A DNA stretch of 64,000 nucleotides from Nitrospira sp. (GCA_020846195.1 JADLEJ010000050.1:1-64000), one strand, 5' to 3'. Shown: positions 49,023 through 60,216, counted from the first letter of the stretch. Program-made: numbers and translations. Notes: generated from the sequence alone by a model not told the origin.

Positions 49023-50051
49023 ATGGCAACTTCTGAGCGCGACTACTACCAGACTCTCGGCATCTCTCGCACGGCTTCGGCCGATGAGATCAAAAAGGCT
49101 TATCGCCGCCTTGCCCGCCAATTCCATCCCGACATGCACAGCGGCGCCAAGAAGGCCGAGATGGAAAAGAAGTTCAAAGAGATGAACGAGGCCCATGAGG
49201 TCCTGTCCGACCCCGACAAACGCAAAAAATACGATCAGCACGGCGCCCAATGGGAACAGGCCGAGGCGTACGAACGCGCCCGCCAGGCCGCGGGGGCTCA
49301 AGCCCAGAGCCAGGGCCAGGCCCACTCATTCAGCGGCGAGGGATTTTCCGACATCTTTGAAAATCTCTTCGGGGGCCGGGGACGATCGGCTGGCCAGCAG
49401 GGATATTCATCCTCCGGAGAGGATCTGGAAACGGAAGTCGATCTGTCGCTCCGGGAGGTGCTGAACGGCGTCACTAAACGGATCAATCTCATGGAACCCA
49501 CTCCCTGTTCCACCTGTCGCGGGAGCGGGACCGTGAAAAACCGGCCCTGTCCAGCCTGCCTGGGATCGGGGCACCGGATGGAATCCCATTCTATCGAAGT
49601 CAAAATTCCCGCGGGCGTTCAGAACGGAACCAGAGTCCGCGTGCCGGGAAAAGGCCAGCTCGGCATCAACGGCGGCCGGCGCGGCGACCTCTATTTGCAC
49701 GTCACGCTCATGACGGACAAGGTCTTTCGGCAGCAGGGCAGCGATCTGCACGCCACGCTGCCGGTCTGGCCCTGGGAAGCCGCACTAGGCGCCGACGTGA
49801 TGGCACCCACCTTGGCCGAACCCGTCCGCGTGAAAATTCCAGCCGGCAGCCGGGCCGACAGCAAACTCCGATTGAAGGGGAAAGGGCTCCCGACGGCGGC
49901 CGGAAGCCATGGCGACCTGTTCCTCACTCTGCACATTGTCTTGCCCTCCCCTTTGACTGAAGAGGAGCAAAAGCTGTACGAACAACTACGACACTTGCGG
50001 ACAGGCGATCCACGCGCGGAGCTACTGGCCGCCGCCGCCCGGCAAGGCTGA
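49023..50051 (+). CDS. DnaJ-family chaperone with reduced zinc finger
   Basis: J domain RDYYQTLGI...HPD; only CSTCRGSG and CPACLGSG; C-terminal domains. Confidence 0.9.
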   Translation: MATSERDYYQTLGISRTASADEIKKAYRRLARQFHPDMHSGAKKAEMEKKFKEMNEAHEVLSDPDKRKKYDQHGAQWEQAEAYERARQAAGAQAQSQGQAHSFSGEGFSDIFENLFGGRGRSAGQQGYSSSGEDLETEVDLSLREVLNGVTKRINLMEPTPCSTCRGSGTVKNRPCPACLGSGHRMESHSIEVKIPAGVQNGTRVRVPGKGQLGINGGRRGDLYLHVTLMTDKVFRQQGSDLHATLPVWPWEAALGADVMAPTLAEPVRVKIPAGSRADSKLRLKGKGLPTAAGSHGDLFLTLHIVLPSPLTEEEQKLYEQLRHLRTGDPRAELLAAAARQG

Positions 50052-50082
50052 TCTCCTCCATTCTCCCGATACAGGTCTCTGC

Positions 50083-50718
50083 ATGTCGCTCACCGAATAT
50101 GCGTTGCTGGCCTTCAGTTCTCTCTTTGTGATTGTCGATCCTATTGCGACGGTCCCGGCGTTTCTCGCCATGACCCCGCGCGACACCATACAACAACGCC
50201 TGCGCATGGCCCGCGTCGCCTGCCTGGTGATGGTCGGGGTGCTGGCCGGCTTCGCGCTGGTCGGCCAATCGCTCTTTCATTTCCTGGGCATTACACTGCC
50301 TGCCGTGCAGGTCGCTGGCGCACTGGTTCTGCTCCTGGTCGCCTTGGACATGCTTCGCGCGCAGCGGTCTCCGGTGATGGAAACCGCCGCGGAAACCGCC
50401 GCCGCCAGCGAAAAAGACGATATTGCGGTGACTCCTCTGGCCATCCCCATGCTGGCGGGGCCTGCGGCTATTTCAACCGTCATCTTGCTGGACGCCCAGG
50501 CAGCCGGATGGGCCCAGCGAGCCATTTTGCTCGCTTGCCTTGCGGTAGTCGGTCTGGCAAGCTACATTATCCTGGCGCTCGGGGCGAAAGGAGCCAAATG
50601 GCTGACCCCGATGGCAGAAAAAATTATGACGCGCCTCATGGGACTGCTGCTGGCCGCCCTCGCCGTTCAATTCTTGTTTAACGGACTCAGGGGAGACGGA
50701 GGCCTGTTGCATCCCTAG
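50083..50718 (+). CDS. MarC family membrane protein
   Basis: FVIVDPIATVPAFLAMTP..., PLAIPMLAGPAAIST. Confidence 0.9.
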   Translation: MSLTEYALLAFSSLFVIVDPIATVPAFLAMTPRDTIQQRLRMARVACLVMVGVLAGFALVGQSLFHFLGITLPAVQVAGALVLLLVALDMLRAQRSPVMETAAETAAASEKDDIAVTPLAIPMLAGPAAISTVILLDAQAAGWAQRAILLACLAVVGLASYIILALGAKGAKWLTPMAEKIMTRLMGLLLAALAVQFLFNGLRGDGGLLHP

Positions 50719-50764
50719 CGCCATCTGTATCATCAACCGCGCGAGTTTAACCGAAGGAGGACTC

Positions 50765-51388
50765 ATGCAACGATCCCGTACAGCAATTAGAACCTTGGTG
50801 ATCGCAGCCGCCGTGAGCCTGACGCTGGGCACATCGGGAGCCTGGGCCGACGGGTACGGCAAAGAAGGGCATGCCGGCGGCGGACACAGCGCCATGGGCG
50901 GGCACGGCATGGGCGGCATGATGCACAGCAGCACCGGCCATCTCATCCGGCATCTCCTCAAGCACGAAAAAGACATCGGCCTCTCCGCCGATCAGGTCGC
51001 CAAACTGAAAGACATCCAGCTCAACCTGGATAAGACCCGGATCAAGGCGGAAGCGGACATCCAGGTTGCGGAGCGCGAGCTGAAGGCATTGACCGACGAT
51101 GAGAAGTCCGACATCGGCGCCATTGAAGCCAAGCTGAAGCAGAGCGAAGATATGCAAGTGGGCCTGCGAATGACCTCCATTACAACCAAGCGCGAGGTCT
51201 TGGGCCTCCTGACGCCGGAGCAGCGCGCCAAGGAAAAGGCCGAGCATGACAAGGTGATGAAAGAACACAAAGCCGGCAGCGGACATGGCAACCCCCATGG
51301 CGGCAGCGGAGCCAATCCACACGGCGGAGCCAACCCCCACAAAGGCGCCGGCACCCCGGCAGCCCCTGGCAATATGTCCGCGCAATAA
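50765..51388 (+). CDS. periplasmic Spy/CpxP-like protein with His-rich ends
   Basis: Signal peptide, HAGGGHSAMGGHGMGGMMH, LTPEQRAK motif, HGNPHGGSGANPHGGANPH. Confidence 0.75.
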   Translation: MQRSRTAIRTLVIAAAVSLTLGTSGAWADGYGKEGHAGGGHSAMGGHGMGGMMHSSTGHLIRHLLKHEKDIGLSADQVAKLKDIQLNLDKTRIKAEADIQVAERELKALTDDEKSDIGAIEAKLKQSEDMQVGLRMTSITTKREVLGLLTPEQRAKEKAEHDKVMKEHKAGSGHGNPHGGSGANPHGGANPHKGAGTPAAPGNMSAQ

Positions 51389-51412
51389 CCGGTTTCTTGA
51401 AGGAGTCGGCCG

Positions 51413-51766
51413 ATGAAATCGCTCACCCTCGTCCTGACTCTCGCAGTTGGAACAGTGCTGGCTCTCGGAACGCCAGCCTGGAGCGAGAAGAAGAAGTGCG
51501 AAGACGGCGATATCGCCGCACTGGCTAAAGAAGCCACGGTCACCATCGAGCAGGCAGTGAAAACCGCCGTGGAGAAAGTGCCTGGGACGGTCGTTGAAGC
51601 GGAGCTTGAAAAGAAGCACGGGAAACCCACCTGGGAGGTGGACGTGCTCGGCGCGGATGGCATGGTGACGGAAGTCTGCATCGATGCCGTGACCGGAGCC
51701 GTGCTCGGGACGGAAGCCAAAGACAAGCAGGACGAGAAGAAGAAAGAAGGGAAGAAAGGAAAGTAA
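51413..51766 (+). CDS. PepSY domain protein
   Basis: [56 protein letters not shown]. Confidence 0.8.
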   Translation: MKSLTLVLTLAVGTVLALGTPAWSEKKKCEDGDIAALAKEATVTIEQAVKTAVEKVPGTVVEAELEKKHGKPTWEVDVLGADGMVTEVCIDAVTGAVLGTEAKDKQDEKKKEGKKGK

Positions 51767-51773
51767 CCCTACC

Positions 51774-53447
51774 ATGCCCAAGGAATTGAAGCTGAAGAGT
51801 CACGATCTCCTCGTCGGTCCAGGCCGGGCTCCGGCACGGGCCATGCTCAAAGCAGTCGGATTCACGGACGATGATCTGTCCAAGCCGATTGTCGGGGTGG
51901 CCAATACCTGGATCGAAGTGATGCCCTGTAACTTCCACCTGCGGCGGTTGTCGGAGCGGGTGAAAGCCGGCATCCGCGCCGCTGGCGGGACGCCGATCGA
52001 ATACAACACGATTGCCGTATCCGACGGCATTTCGATGGGCACCGAGGGGATGAAAGCCTCGCTGATCAGCCGCGAGGTCATCGCGGACTCGATTGAGCTG
52101 GTGGCGCGTGGCCACTTGTTCGACGCGGTCGTCGCCCTATCAGGATGCGACAAGACCATTCCAGGCACGGTGATGGCGCTCGCCCGACTGAACGTCCCGT
52201 CACTGATGCTCTACGGCGGGTCGATCATGCCGGGCCATTTCCAAGGGCATGATGTGACGATTCAGGATGTGTTCGAGGCCGTCGGCAAGCATGCATCGGG
52301 CAAGATGACGAACGACGAGCTGAAGGATCTCGAAGATCACGCTTGTCCGGGGCCTGGCGCCTGCGGCGGCCAGTTCACCGCGAACACGATGGCCATCGCG
52401 TTCGAGTTCCTGGGCATGTCGGCCATGGGCCGCAACGGGGTCCCCGCCATGGATCAGCACAAAGACGATGTCGCCTTCGAGAGCGGCAGGATGGTGATGG
52501 AGCTTCTCAAGAAAGATCTGCGCCCCAAGCAGATCATCACGCGCAAATCGCTGGAAAATGCGATCGCCGCGGTCGCGACGACGGGCGGCTCGACCAATGC
52601 CGTCCTCCATTTGCTGGCAATCGCGCGCGAGATCGGCGTGAAGTTGACCATCGACGATTTCGACAAGTTGAACCGGAAAGTTCCGCTGCTGGCGGACCTG
52701 AAGCCGGGCGGCCGGTTCACCGCGGCGGATCTCTTTGCCGCGGGCGGCACGACCCTCGTGGCCAAACGGCTGATCGACGCCGGCATTTTGCATCCGAATC
52801 AGCCGACCGTATCCGGGCGGACGATCGGCGAGGAGGCCGCAGGCGCGAAGGAAGCGGCGGGACAACAGGTCTTGCGCCCGCTCTCGAATCCCATCAAGCC
52901 GACTGGCGGCCTGGTGATCCTGAAAGGGAATCTGGCGCCGGAAGGCTGTGTCATCAAAGTGGCCGGCCATTCGATCATGAAATTCCAAGGGCCGGCAAAA
53001 GTGTTCGAGCGGGAAGAAGACGCCTTCAACGCCGTCAAAGCAGGAAAAATTAAAGCCGGCGATGTGGTGGTGATCCGCTATGAAGGCCCGTCAGGCGGAC
53101 CGGGAATGCGCGAAATGCTGGGCGTGACGGCGGCCATTGTAGGAGCTGGGCTCGGAGACTCCGTCGCGCTGCTCACCGACGGGCGGTTCTCCGGCGCGAC
53201 GCACGGCCTGATGGCCGGCCATGTGTCGCCGGAAGCGATCAAGGGCGGCCCCATCGGCGCGGTCAAGAATGGCGATACGATCACCTTCGATATCGCCAAG
53301 CGGCGGCTGGATGTGGCGCTCACGGACAAAGAAATCAAGGCGCGCCTCAAGAAAGTGAAACATCCCAAGCCGCGTTACACCACCGGCGTCATGGGCAAAT
53401 ACTCGCGGCACGTTTCATCGGCTTCAGAGGGAGCCGTGACAAGCTAG
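51774..53447 (+). CDS. ilvD: dihydroxy-acid dehydratase
   Basis: [50 protein letters not shown]. Confidence 0.96.
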   Translation: MPKELKLKSHDLLVGPGRAPARAMLKAVGFTDDDLSKPIVGVANTWIEVMPCNFHLRRLSERVKAGIRAAGGTPIEYNTIAVSDGISMGTEGMKASLISREVIADSIELVARGHLFDAVVALSGCDKTIPGTVMALARLNVPSLMLYGGSIMPGHFQGHDVTIQDVFEAVGKHASGKMTNDELKDLEDHACPGPGACGGQFTANTMAIAFEFLGMSAMGRNGVPAMDQHKDDVAFESGRMVMELLKKDLRPKQIITRKSLENAIAAVATTGGSTNAVLHLLAIAREIGVKLTIDDFDKLNRKVPLLADLKPGGRFTAADLFAAGGTTLVAKRLIDAGILHPNQPTVSGRTIGEEAAGAKEAAGQQVLRPLSNPIKPTGGLVILKGNLAPEGCVIKVAGHSIMKFQGPAKVFEREEDAFNAVKAGKIKAGDVVVIRYEGPSGGPGMREMLGVTAAIVGAGLGDSVALLTDGRFSGATHGLMAGHVSPEAIKGGPIGAVKNGDTITFDIAKRRLDVALTDKEIKARLKKVKHPKPRYTTGVMGKYSRHVSSASEGAVTS

Positions 53448-53470
53448 CCACACGACCATTCTGTGCGGGC

Positions 53471-53511
53471 GATCGGGGAGAGCGCATCCTGCGCTTCTCC
53501 CCGATTTTTTT
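53471..53511 (+). terminator. rho-independent terminator of ilvD
   Basis: ATCGGGGAGA...TCTCCCCGAT stem then TTTTTTT. Confidence 0.85.
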
Positions 53512-54346
53512 AGTAGTAGGTAATCTGGCGTTCCCGGCCGATCACGGTTTCCACGAGCGCGAGATCGCCGTGTTTCTCGATCCACCGCTGAATCGTTTCC
53601 TTCGTCCAATTCCCCATGGGATCGAACTCATCCGTCACGACGGACTTGCGGAAATGCGCGCTCCGGAAGAACTCACTCTGTTGTTCGACCCGCTGACCGG
53701 CAGCGTCGTACCGGTACAGATCCCTGCGCATCAAGGCTCCATCCCCTGAATAGAACCGGCCTTCCTTCAACCGGCCCAACGCCCCATAATGAAAGGTCGC
53801 CTCCAGGACGAGCTTCCCCTGAAAATATCGGGCGAGATAGACCGCTCTCCCTCCGATGTCGTAGAGGGATTTCTCGATCACCCCATTTCCCGTCATCGCG
53901 AGATCTTCCGTGAGGGCTCCGCGCTCGTCGTACAGCGAGAATTCGGCGTACGCGAGCTGACCGGCGTCGGTGGCTGCAATCTCGGCGACTTGCCGGCCAT
54001 GCTCATCGAACCCATAGCGGTAGATCTTCTTGTATAAGGCATGGCCGTCCGGCTTGATCGTCTGCTCTTCCGCCACTCGGCCGGCGTCATCGTAGGACAA
54101 GCGATACTGCACTGAATCGGTTTCTTGTGTGGGAACTAATTCGATCTTTGTCAGGCGCCCGTTACGATCGAAGTGATGGATGGTGCGGAGTTGCGCATGA
54201 CGAGTCTCCGCCGTCTTCACCGGCCCTGTCAGCTCTTGTTTGGAGAGGTCGCTCGCTGTTGCGCCCAATACCGAACCCGCGGCGGGACACAGGAGCACCC
54301 CGACGACGAGCAGAGCGTGAACGAGCGATGACTGATCCATCTGCAT
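53510..54346 (-). CDS. secreted YD-repeat-like hypothetical protein
   Basis: Signal peptide; repeated FDRNGRLTKIE / YDDAGRVAEEQ / FDEHGRQVAE / YDERGALTED units. Confidence 0.65.
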   Translation of the reverse strand: MQMDQSSLVHALLVVGVLLCPAAGSVLGATASDLSKQELTGPVKTAETRHAQLRTIHHFDRNGRLTKIELVPTQETDSVQYRLSYDDAGRVAEEQTIKPDGHALYKKIYRYGFDEHGRQVAEIAATDAGQLAYAEFSLYDERGALTEDLAMTGNGVIEKSLYDIGGRAVYLARYFQGKLVLEATFHYGALGRLKEGRFYSGDGALMRRDLYRYDAAGQRVEQQSEFFRSAHFRKSVVTDEFDPMGNWTKETIQRWIEKHGDLALVETVIGRERQITYY

Positions 54347-54406
54347 GCAGGTGGCGCATCATACACCGCTTGTTTAGATGAAAACACTCCTGAGTCAGGC
54401 AGGCGC

Positions 54407-55432
54407 CTACCGCTCCTTCATGCGGCCGCGCATCTCGGAAATCATTCCATCCAGATCGGCCTCGGCCTTGCTTCGCTCGCTGACCAGTTCATCTAAGTTG
54501 TAGGCACGCGGCGCGGGAAGAGTGCGAAGCGGATGAACGGGCATTGCCTGGCTTTCTGGACGAGCTGTCTTAGGTGTCGGAGCCTGGTTGGGGGCGACTG
54601 GGCGAGGAGTCGGAATAGGCTGCTGCGCCGGGGCAGGAATCACGAAAGTTTCCGCTGCCGCACGAGTTGGGGCCACCATGGAAGACGCAGGCATCTCCTC
54701 ACTAGCCACATTCTGTTCGCGCAGCCACTGCCTGGCGACCGTCGACTTCAATGAAAAACTGATGCTGGCGATCGGCATGCCGTCAGACGCCACACGAGCG
54801 ATTGCCGTGTTGACTCCGATCATATGCCCGCCGCTATCGATGAGCGGGCCGCCGGAATTCCCCCGGTTCAACCCGGCTTCTGTTTGGAACACATGCTTCC
54901 CTTTCACGCCGTTGAAATTGTCTACTTCCGCGCTGACCACTCCTGTCGTCAGAGTCCACAACCCTCCCTGCTCCGGATGACCGATTGCGATCACGCGGTC
55001 GCCGATCTGTGTTCGATCCGAATCGCTTAGATCGATGACCGGAAGTGGAGCAGCAACGCCTTCAAGTTTGAGCACGGCAAGATCCAGCGGAACAGAATAG
55101 GCCACCAGCTGAGCGCGCACCATGCGAGCCAGATCGGCCTTGGTATCGCCGCTCACACGAGCCGGCTTCAAGAATACAGACAGCCTCGGATAGGGCTTTC
55201 CCGTTTTCTCTTCGAGAACCACATGTGCGTTCGTCAGTACGACGCCGTCGGCTTGGATGATCGAGCCCGTCCCTCCAGTGCCGCCTTTTCCACTGTCGGG
55301 ATGTCCCATCACCATCACGACTGCCGGAGACGTCATCTCGTAAATCTCGCGCGGCGAAAGCTCCTTCGCGTCAACACCCATTTGTCCCTGGCTAATCAGA
55401 GCCGCAAGGAGGATCAATATATATTTCATCAC
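54407..55432 (-). CDS. trypsin-like serine protease (S1C-type)
   Basis: GTGSIIQADGVVLTNAHVV, DLAVLKLEG, GLNRGNSGGPLID. Confidence 0.88.
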   Translation of the reverse strand: MMKYILILLAALISQGQMGVDAKELSPREIYEMTSPAVVMVMGHPDSGKGGTGGTGSIIQADGVVLTNAHVVLEEKTGKPYPRLSVFLKPARVSGDTKADLARMVRAQLVAYSVPLDLAVLKLEGVAAPLPVIDLSDSDRTQIGDRVIAIGHPEQGGLWTLTTGVVSAEVDNFNGVKGKHVFQTEAGLNRGNSGGPLIDSGGHMIGVNTAIARVASDGMPIASISFSLKSTVARQWLREQNVASEEMPASSMVAPTRAAAETFVIPAPAQQPIPTPRPVAPNQAPTPKTARPESQAMPVHPLRTLPAPRAYNLDELVSERSKAEADLDGMISEMRGRMKER

Positions 55433-55600
55433 AGTCTCCTATCTTCTCTTAGTGGCGTCTTGGAGTGAAGATGCGCCCCTTGCCTGCTGCAGCTGCAACA
55501 GACTCTCATTGCCTCATCATACATGACTCAACTGGCAGAGACGCCAGGCGTTGGCCAGCCTGACAAAACAGCGGCGAGCGGAAACCCTGGGGGGAGCGGC

Positions 55601-56719
55601 CTATTGGCGCTTGAAGAAGTCGGCAACCATCTCGACCACGTAGGTCAATTGGGCGTCGCTGAGTTCAGCATAGATGGGAAGAGACATGACTTCTTCGGCA
55701 GCCTGTTCGGATACGGGAAAGGCTCCCTTGCGATAGCCAAGGTCCTGATAGCAATTCTGCAAATGCATGGGCAGCGGATAGTAGATCTCGGTCCCGACAC
55801 CCTTTTCTTTCAGATGGGCTCGAAGTTCATCTCGTTTCGAGACTCGCACGGTGTACTGGTTGTAGACATGAAAATTGCCCGCCGTCGTCGAGGGCAATGT
55901 CACGCGATCCAGCACACCCGCCTCTCGAAACAACTGATCGTACCGAGCGGCATTGCGGCGGCGGCCCTCGGCCCATTGATCGAGATACTTAAGCTTGATA
56001 TCGAGCACAACGGCTTGCAACGCATCCAGCCGGCTGTTAATTCCAATCGCCTCGTGAAGATAACGCACCCGGCTGCCATGCACGCGAAGCATGGACATGG
56101 AGTCCGCAAGAGCCTGGTCGTTCGTCGTAATCATCCCGCCGTCGCCGAACCCGCCAAGATTCTTCGAGGGGAAAAAGCTAAAACAGGCCGTATCGCCCAG
56201 CACTCCCGCGCGCTTCCCACCCTGCCCAGCTCCGATAGCTTGGCAAGCATCTTCGATGACAGGCAGCCCCTTTGCCTTGGCAATCCGATTGATGGCCGGC
56301 ATGTCGGCACATTGGCCGAACAGATGGACTGGGATAATCGCCTTGGTGCGAGCGGTCACAGCCTGTTCTAGCTGGGCAGGATCGAGATTGAACGTATCCG
56401 GCTGAACGTCGATGAAGACCGGCTTTGCACCCAATCGGGACACGGCGCCGGCTGTGGCGAAAAATGTAAAGGGGACCGTGATCACTTCGTCGCCGTGCCC
56501 CACTCCCATCGCCATCAACGAGAGCAGCAACGCGTCGCTGCCCGAGGCACAGCCGATAGCGTAGCGAGCGCCGACATACCGAGCTAACGATTCCTCAAAG
56601 GCCACCACGCGCGGACCAAGGATAAACCCCTGTTCGTCGCAAACCGTTTGGACCGCCGCCATGATCTCGGCACGCAGCGGCTGAAATTGGGCTTTAAGGT
56701 CGAGGAGAGGAATATTCAT
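55601..56719 (-). CDS. DegT/DnrJ/EryC1/StrS aminotransferase
   Basis: MNIPLLDLKAQFQPLR...EDACQAIGAGQGGKRAGVLGDTACFSFFPSKNLGGFGDGG. Confidence 0.93.
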   Translation of the reverse strand: MNIPLLDLKAQFQPLRAEIMAAVQTVCDEQGFILGPRVVAFEESLARYVGARYAIGCASGSDALLLSLMAMGVGHGDEVITVPFTFFATAGAVSRLGAKPVFIDVQPDTFNLDPAQLEQAVTARTKAIIPVHLFGQCADMPAINRIAKAKGLPVIEDACQAIGAGQGGKRAGVLGDTACFSFFPSKNLGGFGDGGMITTNDQALADSMSMLRVHGSRVRYLHEAIGINSRLDALQAVVLDIKLKYLDQWAEGRRRNAARYDQLFREAGVLDRVTLPSTTAGNFHVYNQYTVRVSKRDELRAHLKEKGVGTEIYYPLPMHLQNCYQDLGYRKGAFPVSEQAAEEVMSLPIYAELSDAQLTYVVEMVADFFKRQ

Positions 56720-56837
56720 GAATTCAACTTGTCTCGAAACACCATGCATTGACCATCGCTATGCATGCTAGATGCGCTCCATCAATACCTTGGACGCATT
56801 GTCTTTGCAAGCAGAGAATAGCGCTGGCAGACGAAAA

Positions 56838-57599
56838 CTAGCGAAAATCTCGACGCTGGAAGATAAGACTCGCGGACATCAGCAGAAATGCAACATAGGT
56901 CAAGCCATACGCCACAATGAGCCCAAGATCCGTACCGGATACCTCGATATGATGAATAACATTCCCCTTGAGATTAAACCGTTCTAAATTCGGCAGGAGG
57001 TAATAGAGTCCGGTGACGACCGCGCGCATTCCTTCATCCATCTTCTCCCCGAAGGTCTTGAGATCGGCCGTGAGATGGCCAATCACATAAGTGGCCAGCG
57101 TAAAGATGGCGCTCAGCGTGGCACTGGTGAAAGTGGAGCACAGCAGCGCCACCGCCGTCACCACCATACATTCAAGAAGAATCAACCCAATCGCCTTGAA
57201 CAACACCGCTTCCACAGGCACATCTTGCACCGCCAAGACAACCAGCAAGCTCGCTGCCATAATGGCAATGTTGACCAACAGGGTGATGGTCAGCCCTGCG
57301 AATTTCCCCAAGAGAAACTCATACCGTGCAACCGGCTTGGACACGATCGTATAAATCGTTTTCTTTTCGATTTCTTTGTTTACCAGGCCGATCCCCACAA
57401 AGATCGCAATCAAGACGCTGAATATATTGATACTCCCCAACCCCACGTCTAACAGCAATCGGTGAAACTCCCCCAACGTCAGCCGCATCAGCAGCAACGA
57501 GCTTCCGATCATGAGCAACGCAAACACCAACAAGTTATAGAGCAACTTGTCTCGCAGATTTTCACGGAATGTATTCAGCGCGATCGATAGAATCTTCAT
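56838..57599 (-). CDS. ABC-2-type transporter permease
   Basis: Polytopic; EKKTIYTIVSKPVARYEFLLGKFAGL. Confidence 0.85.
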   Translation of the reverse strand: MKILSIALNTFRENLRDKLLYNLLVFALLMIGSSLLLMRLTLGEFHRLLLDVGLGSINIFSVLIAIFVGIGLVNKEIEKKTIYTIVSKPVARYEFLLGKFAGLTITLLVNIAIMAASLLVVLAVQDVPVEAVLFKAIGLILLECMVVTAVALLCSTFTSATLSAIFTLATYVIGHLTADLKTFGEKMDEGMRAVVTGLYYLLPNLERFNLKGNVIHHIEVSGTDLGLIVAYGLTYVAFLLMSASLIFQRRDFR

Positions 57600-58561
57600 A
57601 CCCGCGCCTCCACAGGTAACTGCAGGCCTTTGGCTTCACGGATAAACAAATCTTCCAGCGACGCCTTGTGAGGGGTCAGCGAGACCAGCTTGGCATGGGC
57701 CACCCGAATAACTTCAAGAGACTCATCGACCTGACGCTGGCTACTCAAGACCACCATGACTCGCTCCCCGCTCAATACCACTTTCGTTGCCAAGACACGC
57801 AAATGCTCCAACCCTTCCGGCGAGAGCCGATCGATAACCATCTCCACTTCTTGCGTAGTTCCTTGCTGAATTAGCTCCGATACCTGCCCACAAGCCACCA
57901 ATCGGCCTTTCATGATCATAGCAACTCGATCGCAGAGCAGCTCCGCATCATGCAAAATGTGCGAACTGAACATGACCGTTTTGCCGGATTCCTTGAGCCT
58001 AAAAATAAGGTCGCGCACTTCCTTCCGTCCGATCGGATCAAGCCCAGACATCGGTTCGTCCAACACAACCAGCTCAGGATCGTTGATCAAGGCCTGCGCA
58101 ATTCCTACCCGCTGCAGCATGCCTTTGGAAAACTTGCGGAGCTGAAGATCTCTCGCATGGGTCATCCCCACCAGCTCAAGCAACTCATCCACGCGCTTAT
58201 TCAAAGCGGCGCCCCACAGACCGAATAGGTGGCCGTAGAAATTGAGGAACTCACGGCTAGTCAGATAATCATAGAAATAGGGAGACTCAGGAAGAAACCC
58301 AAGCTTGGCTTTCGCAGCCGGATCGCCCACCGGATGGCCAAAAATCGTGGCCTGCCCGCTGGTGGGATAGATCAGCCCCATCAGCATCTTGATCGTGGTG
58401 GTTTTTCCTGCCCCATTGGGTCCAAGAAAGCCGAAGACTTCTCCGCGTCGAACGTCCAATGACAACTGATCGACCGCCGTGACGCGCCGGCCCAAGAATC
58501 CGACACGGAACACTTTGCATATGGCCTTAATTTGAACAACGTGGTCAGTGCCAGGAAGCAT
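57596..58561 (-). CDS. ABC transporter ATP-binding protein (CcmA-like)
   Basis: GPNGAGKTTTIKMLMGL, FSKGMLQRVGIAQALINDPELVVLDEPMSGLDP. Confidence 0.93.
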   Translation of the reverse strand: MLPGTDHVVQIKAICKVFRVGFLGRRVTAVDQLSLDVRRGEVFGFLGPNGAGKTTTIKMLMGLIYPTSGQATIFGHPVGDPAAKAKLGFLPESPYFYDYLTSREFLNFYGHLFGLWGAALNKRVDELLELVGMTHARDLQLRKFSKGMLQRVGIAQALINDPELVVLDEPMSGLDPIGRKEVRDLIFRLKESGKTVMFSSHILHDAELLCDRVAMIMKGRLVACGQVSELIQQGTTQEVEMVIDRLSPEGLEHLRVLATKVVLSGERVMVVLSSQRQVDESLEVIRVAHAKLVSLTPHKASLEDLFIREAKGLQLPVEARV

Positions 58562-58571
58562 ATTGGGCCTC

Positions 58572-59498
58572 TTATCCCTTATCCGGCCTGAATACTTTAA
58601 GTCGTTTGGGATGGCTGCTGCTTGAGACCTCTCCCGTCTGAGCGTCTATGTTGTATGCTCCGCCGAACGGCTCATCCGGAATTGCTTGCAGTATGCCGGA
58701 CACGACCAAGTCAGACAACGTTTTTGGGGATTTTCTTTCTGCTTGATGATAGCGCTGAATCGCCTCTTCAAGGTATCTGAGATCCCGCTCGATCATGATT
58801 TCTTTTGCCCGCACCTCCAACTTCTCTCGTGCGGCAATGTCCGGGTTCTCTCTCCACATTGCCTCAAGAAATTGCAGCGCTACATCGGGATTCTTCGATT
58901 CTGCATACATCCGGGTCGCCAATCCTGGGAGAAATCCAGGACCGCCAGGAATCTTTGCCGCGCGACTAATGTAATCGGCACCCTTCGCCGGCTTGCTTAA
59001 AACGAAGTAGTGGTTGTACCCAAGCAGAAATGGCAAATTCCATTCGTTTGGATTCGCAGCGTGGCCTTTCTCCAGCAGCTGGTTGCTCAAATCAACTCGC
59101 CCTGCCAAATCAGTCAGAACCACTCCTCCCACATAATAGACATAAGCATAGAGAGGATCGAGAGTGGTAATTACATCCATCGCATGATAGAGCCACACGT
59201 GCTCGTCCACAGAGTTTTTCTTCTTGCCCAGAACCTGAAGCGTGTTGAGCCAAAGAATATCTGCCCCAAGATGATGATAGCCCAGCAAGGCCGGCCGCAG
59301 AATCTCACCGCGCGGGAGTTGCGCTAATCCTTCAATTTTTCCTGCCGCGCGGTCAGAACGGCGATCCATATCCTGCTGGAGATATGTCATAAACCAGACA
59401 AGGATGGCCATCCCAATAAGAAGCGCCAAGTACATAAGCTTTGCGTAAATACGGGCGGAGAATTGTGTCGATGAGAGGAGAAAAGAGCCAAAACGCAT
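58572..59498 (-). CDS. TPR-like membrane-anchored hypothetical protein
   Basis: N-terminal TM, helical repeat region. Confidence 0.6.
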   Translation of the reverse strand: MRFGSFLLSSTQFSARIYAKLMYLALLIGMAILVWFMTYLQQDMDRRSDRAAGKIEGLAQLPRGEILRPALLGYHHLGADILWLNTLQVLGKKKNSVDEHVWLYHAMDVITTLDPLYAYVYYVGGVVLTDLAGRVDLSNQLLEKGHAANPNEWNLPFLLGYNHYFVLSKPAKGADYISRAAKIPGGPGFLPGLATRMYAESKNPDVALQFLEAMWRENPDIAAREKLEVRAKEIMIERDLRYLEEAIQRYHQAERKSPKTLSDLVVSGILQAIPDEPFGGAYNIDAQTGEVSSSSHPKRLKVFRPDKG

Positions 59499-59527
59499 GA
59501 GAAACTGCCACCTCTTTAATAAACAAG

Positions 59528-59557
59528 GTCCCGCCGACTCTCACAAGCCGACGGGAC
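59528..59557 (-). terminator. terminator hairpin downstream of pilin gene
   Basis: GTCCCGTCGGCT-N6-AGTCGGCGGGAC, 12 pairs including two G-U, followed by CTTGTTTATT. Confidence 0.6.
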
Positions 59558-59589
59558 ACTTGATTCACGCAGAACCTAGGAGGCCGACG

Positions 59590-60216
59590 TTAGAACACGC
59601 CGGTCGTGCAATCCTGGGCCCCAGTCCCGTCAGCCGATGCCCACACAGACAGGGTAGCATCGCCGTCAAGGTTGGACGAAGCCGTTGCCCGGAATCCACC
59701 CGCAACCGTACCCGCATCAACGGCTCCAGATTCATGGGTGATATTAGCCGCAGGGGTCAACACTGGTCCAAGACAGGAGGTGTGCGCAGCGGCGTAACTC
59801 CCTGCTGCATAGTTGTACAGCACATTACCCGTTGGCTGAAAACCAAGGTCGGCAAATGTTCCCGTCGTCACACCGGCACCAGCAGCTCCCACACACCATC
59901 CAGTAGCACCAGCAGCCGTCACAAGAGGCCCAGCCCCCCCAGGAAACCACGACGAAGGAGAAGATTTTGTAGCAGCCACGGGAACAGCAGCCACCGGCCA
60001 ACGGGCCACCGTGAGATAGCATCCCCGCTCACCCTGCCAAGACACTTCTGAGGTCTTGATAGCACCCAGATTGGTCTTGGCCTCGGACTGCCGAGACTTC
60101 ATCTGATACTGCAGGAAGTTCGGAATGGCGATGGCCGCCAAAATGCCGATGATCGCCACAACGATCATCAACTCGATGAGGGTAAAACCCTCTTGTTTAC
60201 GCAATGCCTTAAACAT
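59590..60216 (-). CDS. type IV pilin (PilA-like)
   Basis: MFKALRKQEGFTLIELMIVVAIIGILAAIAIPNFLQYQMKSRQSEAKTNL; C-terminal Cys pair. Confidence 0.9.
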   Translation of the reverse strand: MFKALRKQEGFTLIELMIVVAIIGILAAIAIPNFLQYQMKSRQSEAKTNLGAIKTSEVSWQGERGCYLTVARWPVAAVPVAATKSSPSSWFPGGAGPLVTAAGATGWCVGAAGAGVTTGTFADLGFQPTGNVLYNYAAGSYAAAHTSCLGPVLTPAANITHESGAVDAGTVAGGFRATASSNLDGDATLSVWASADGTGAQDCTTGVF

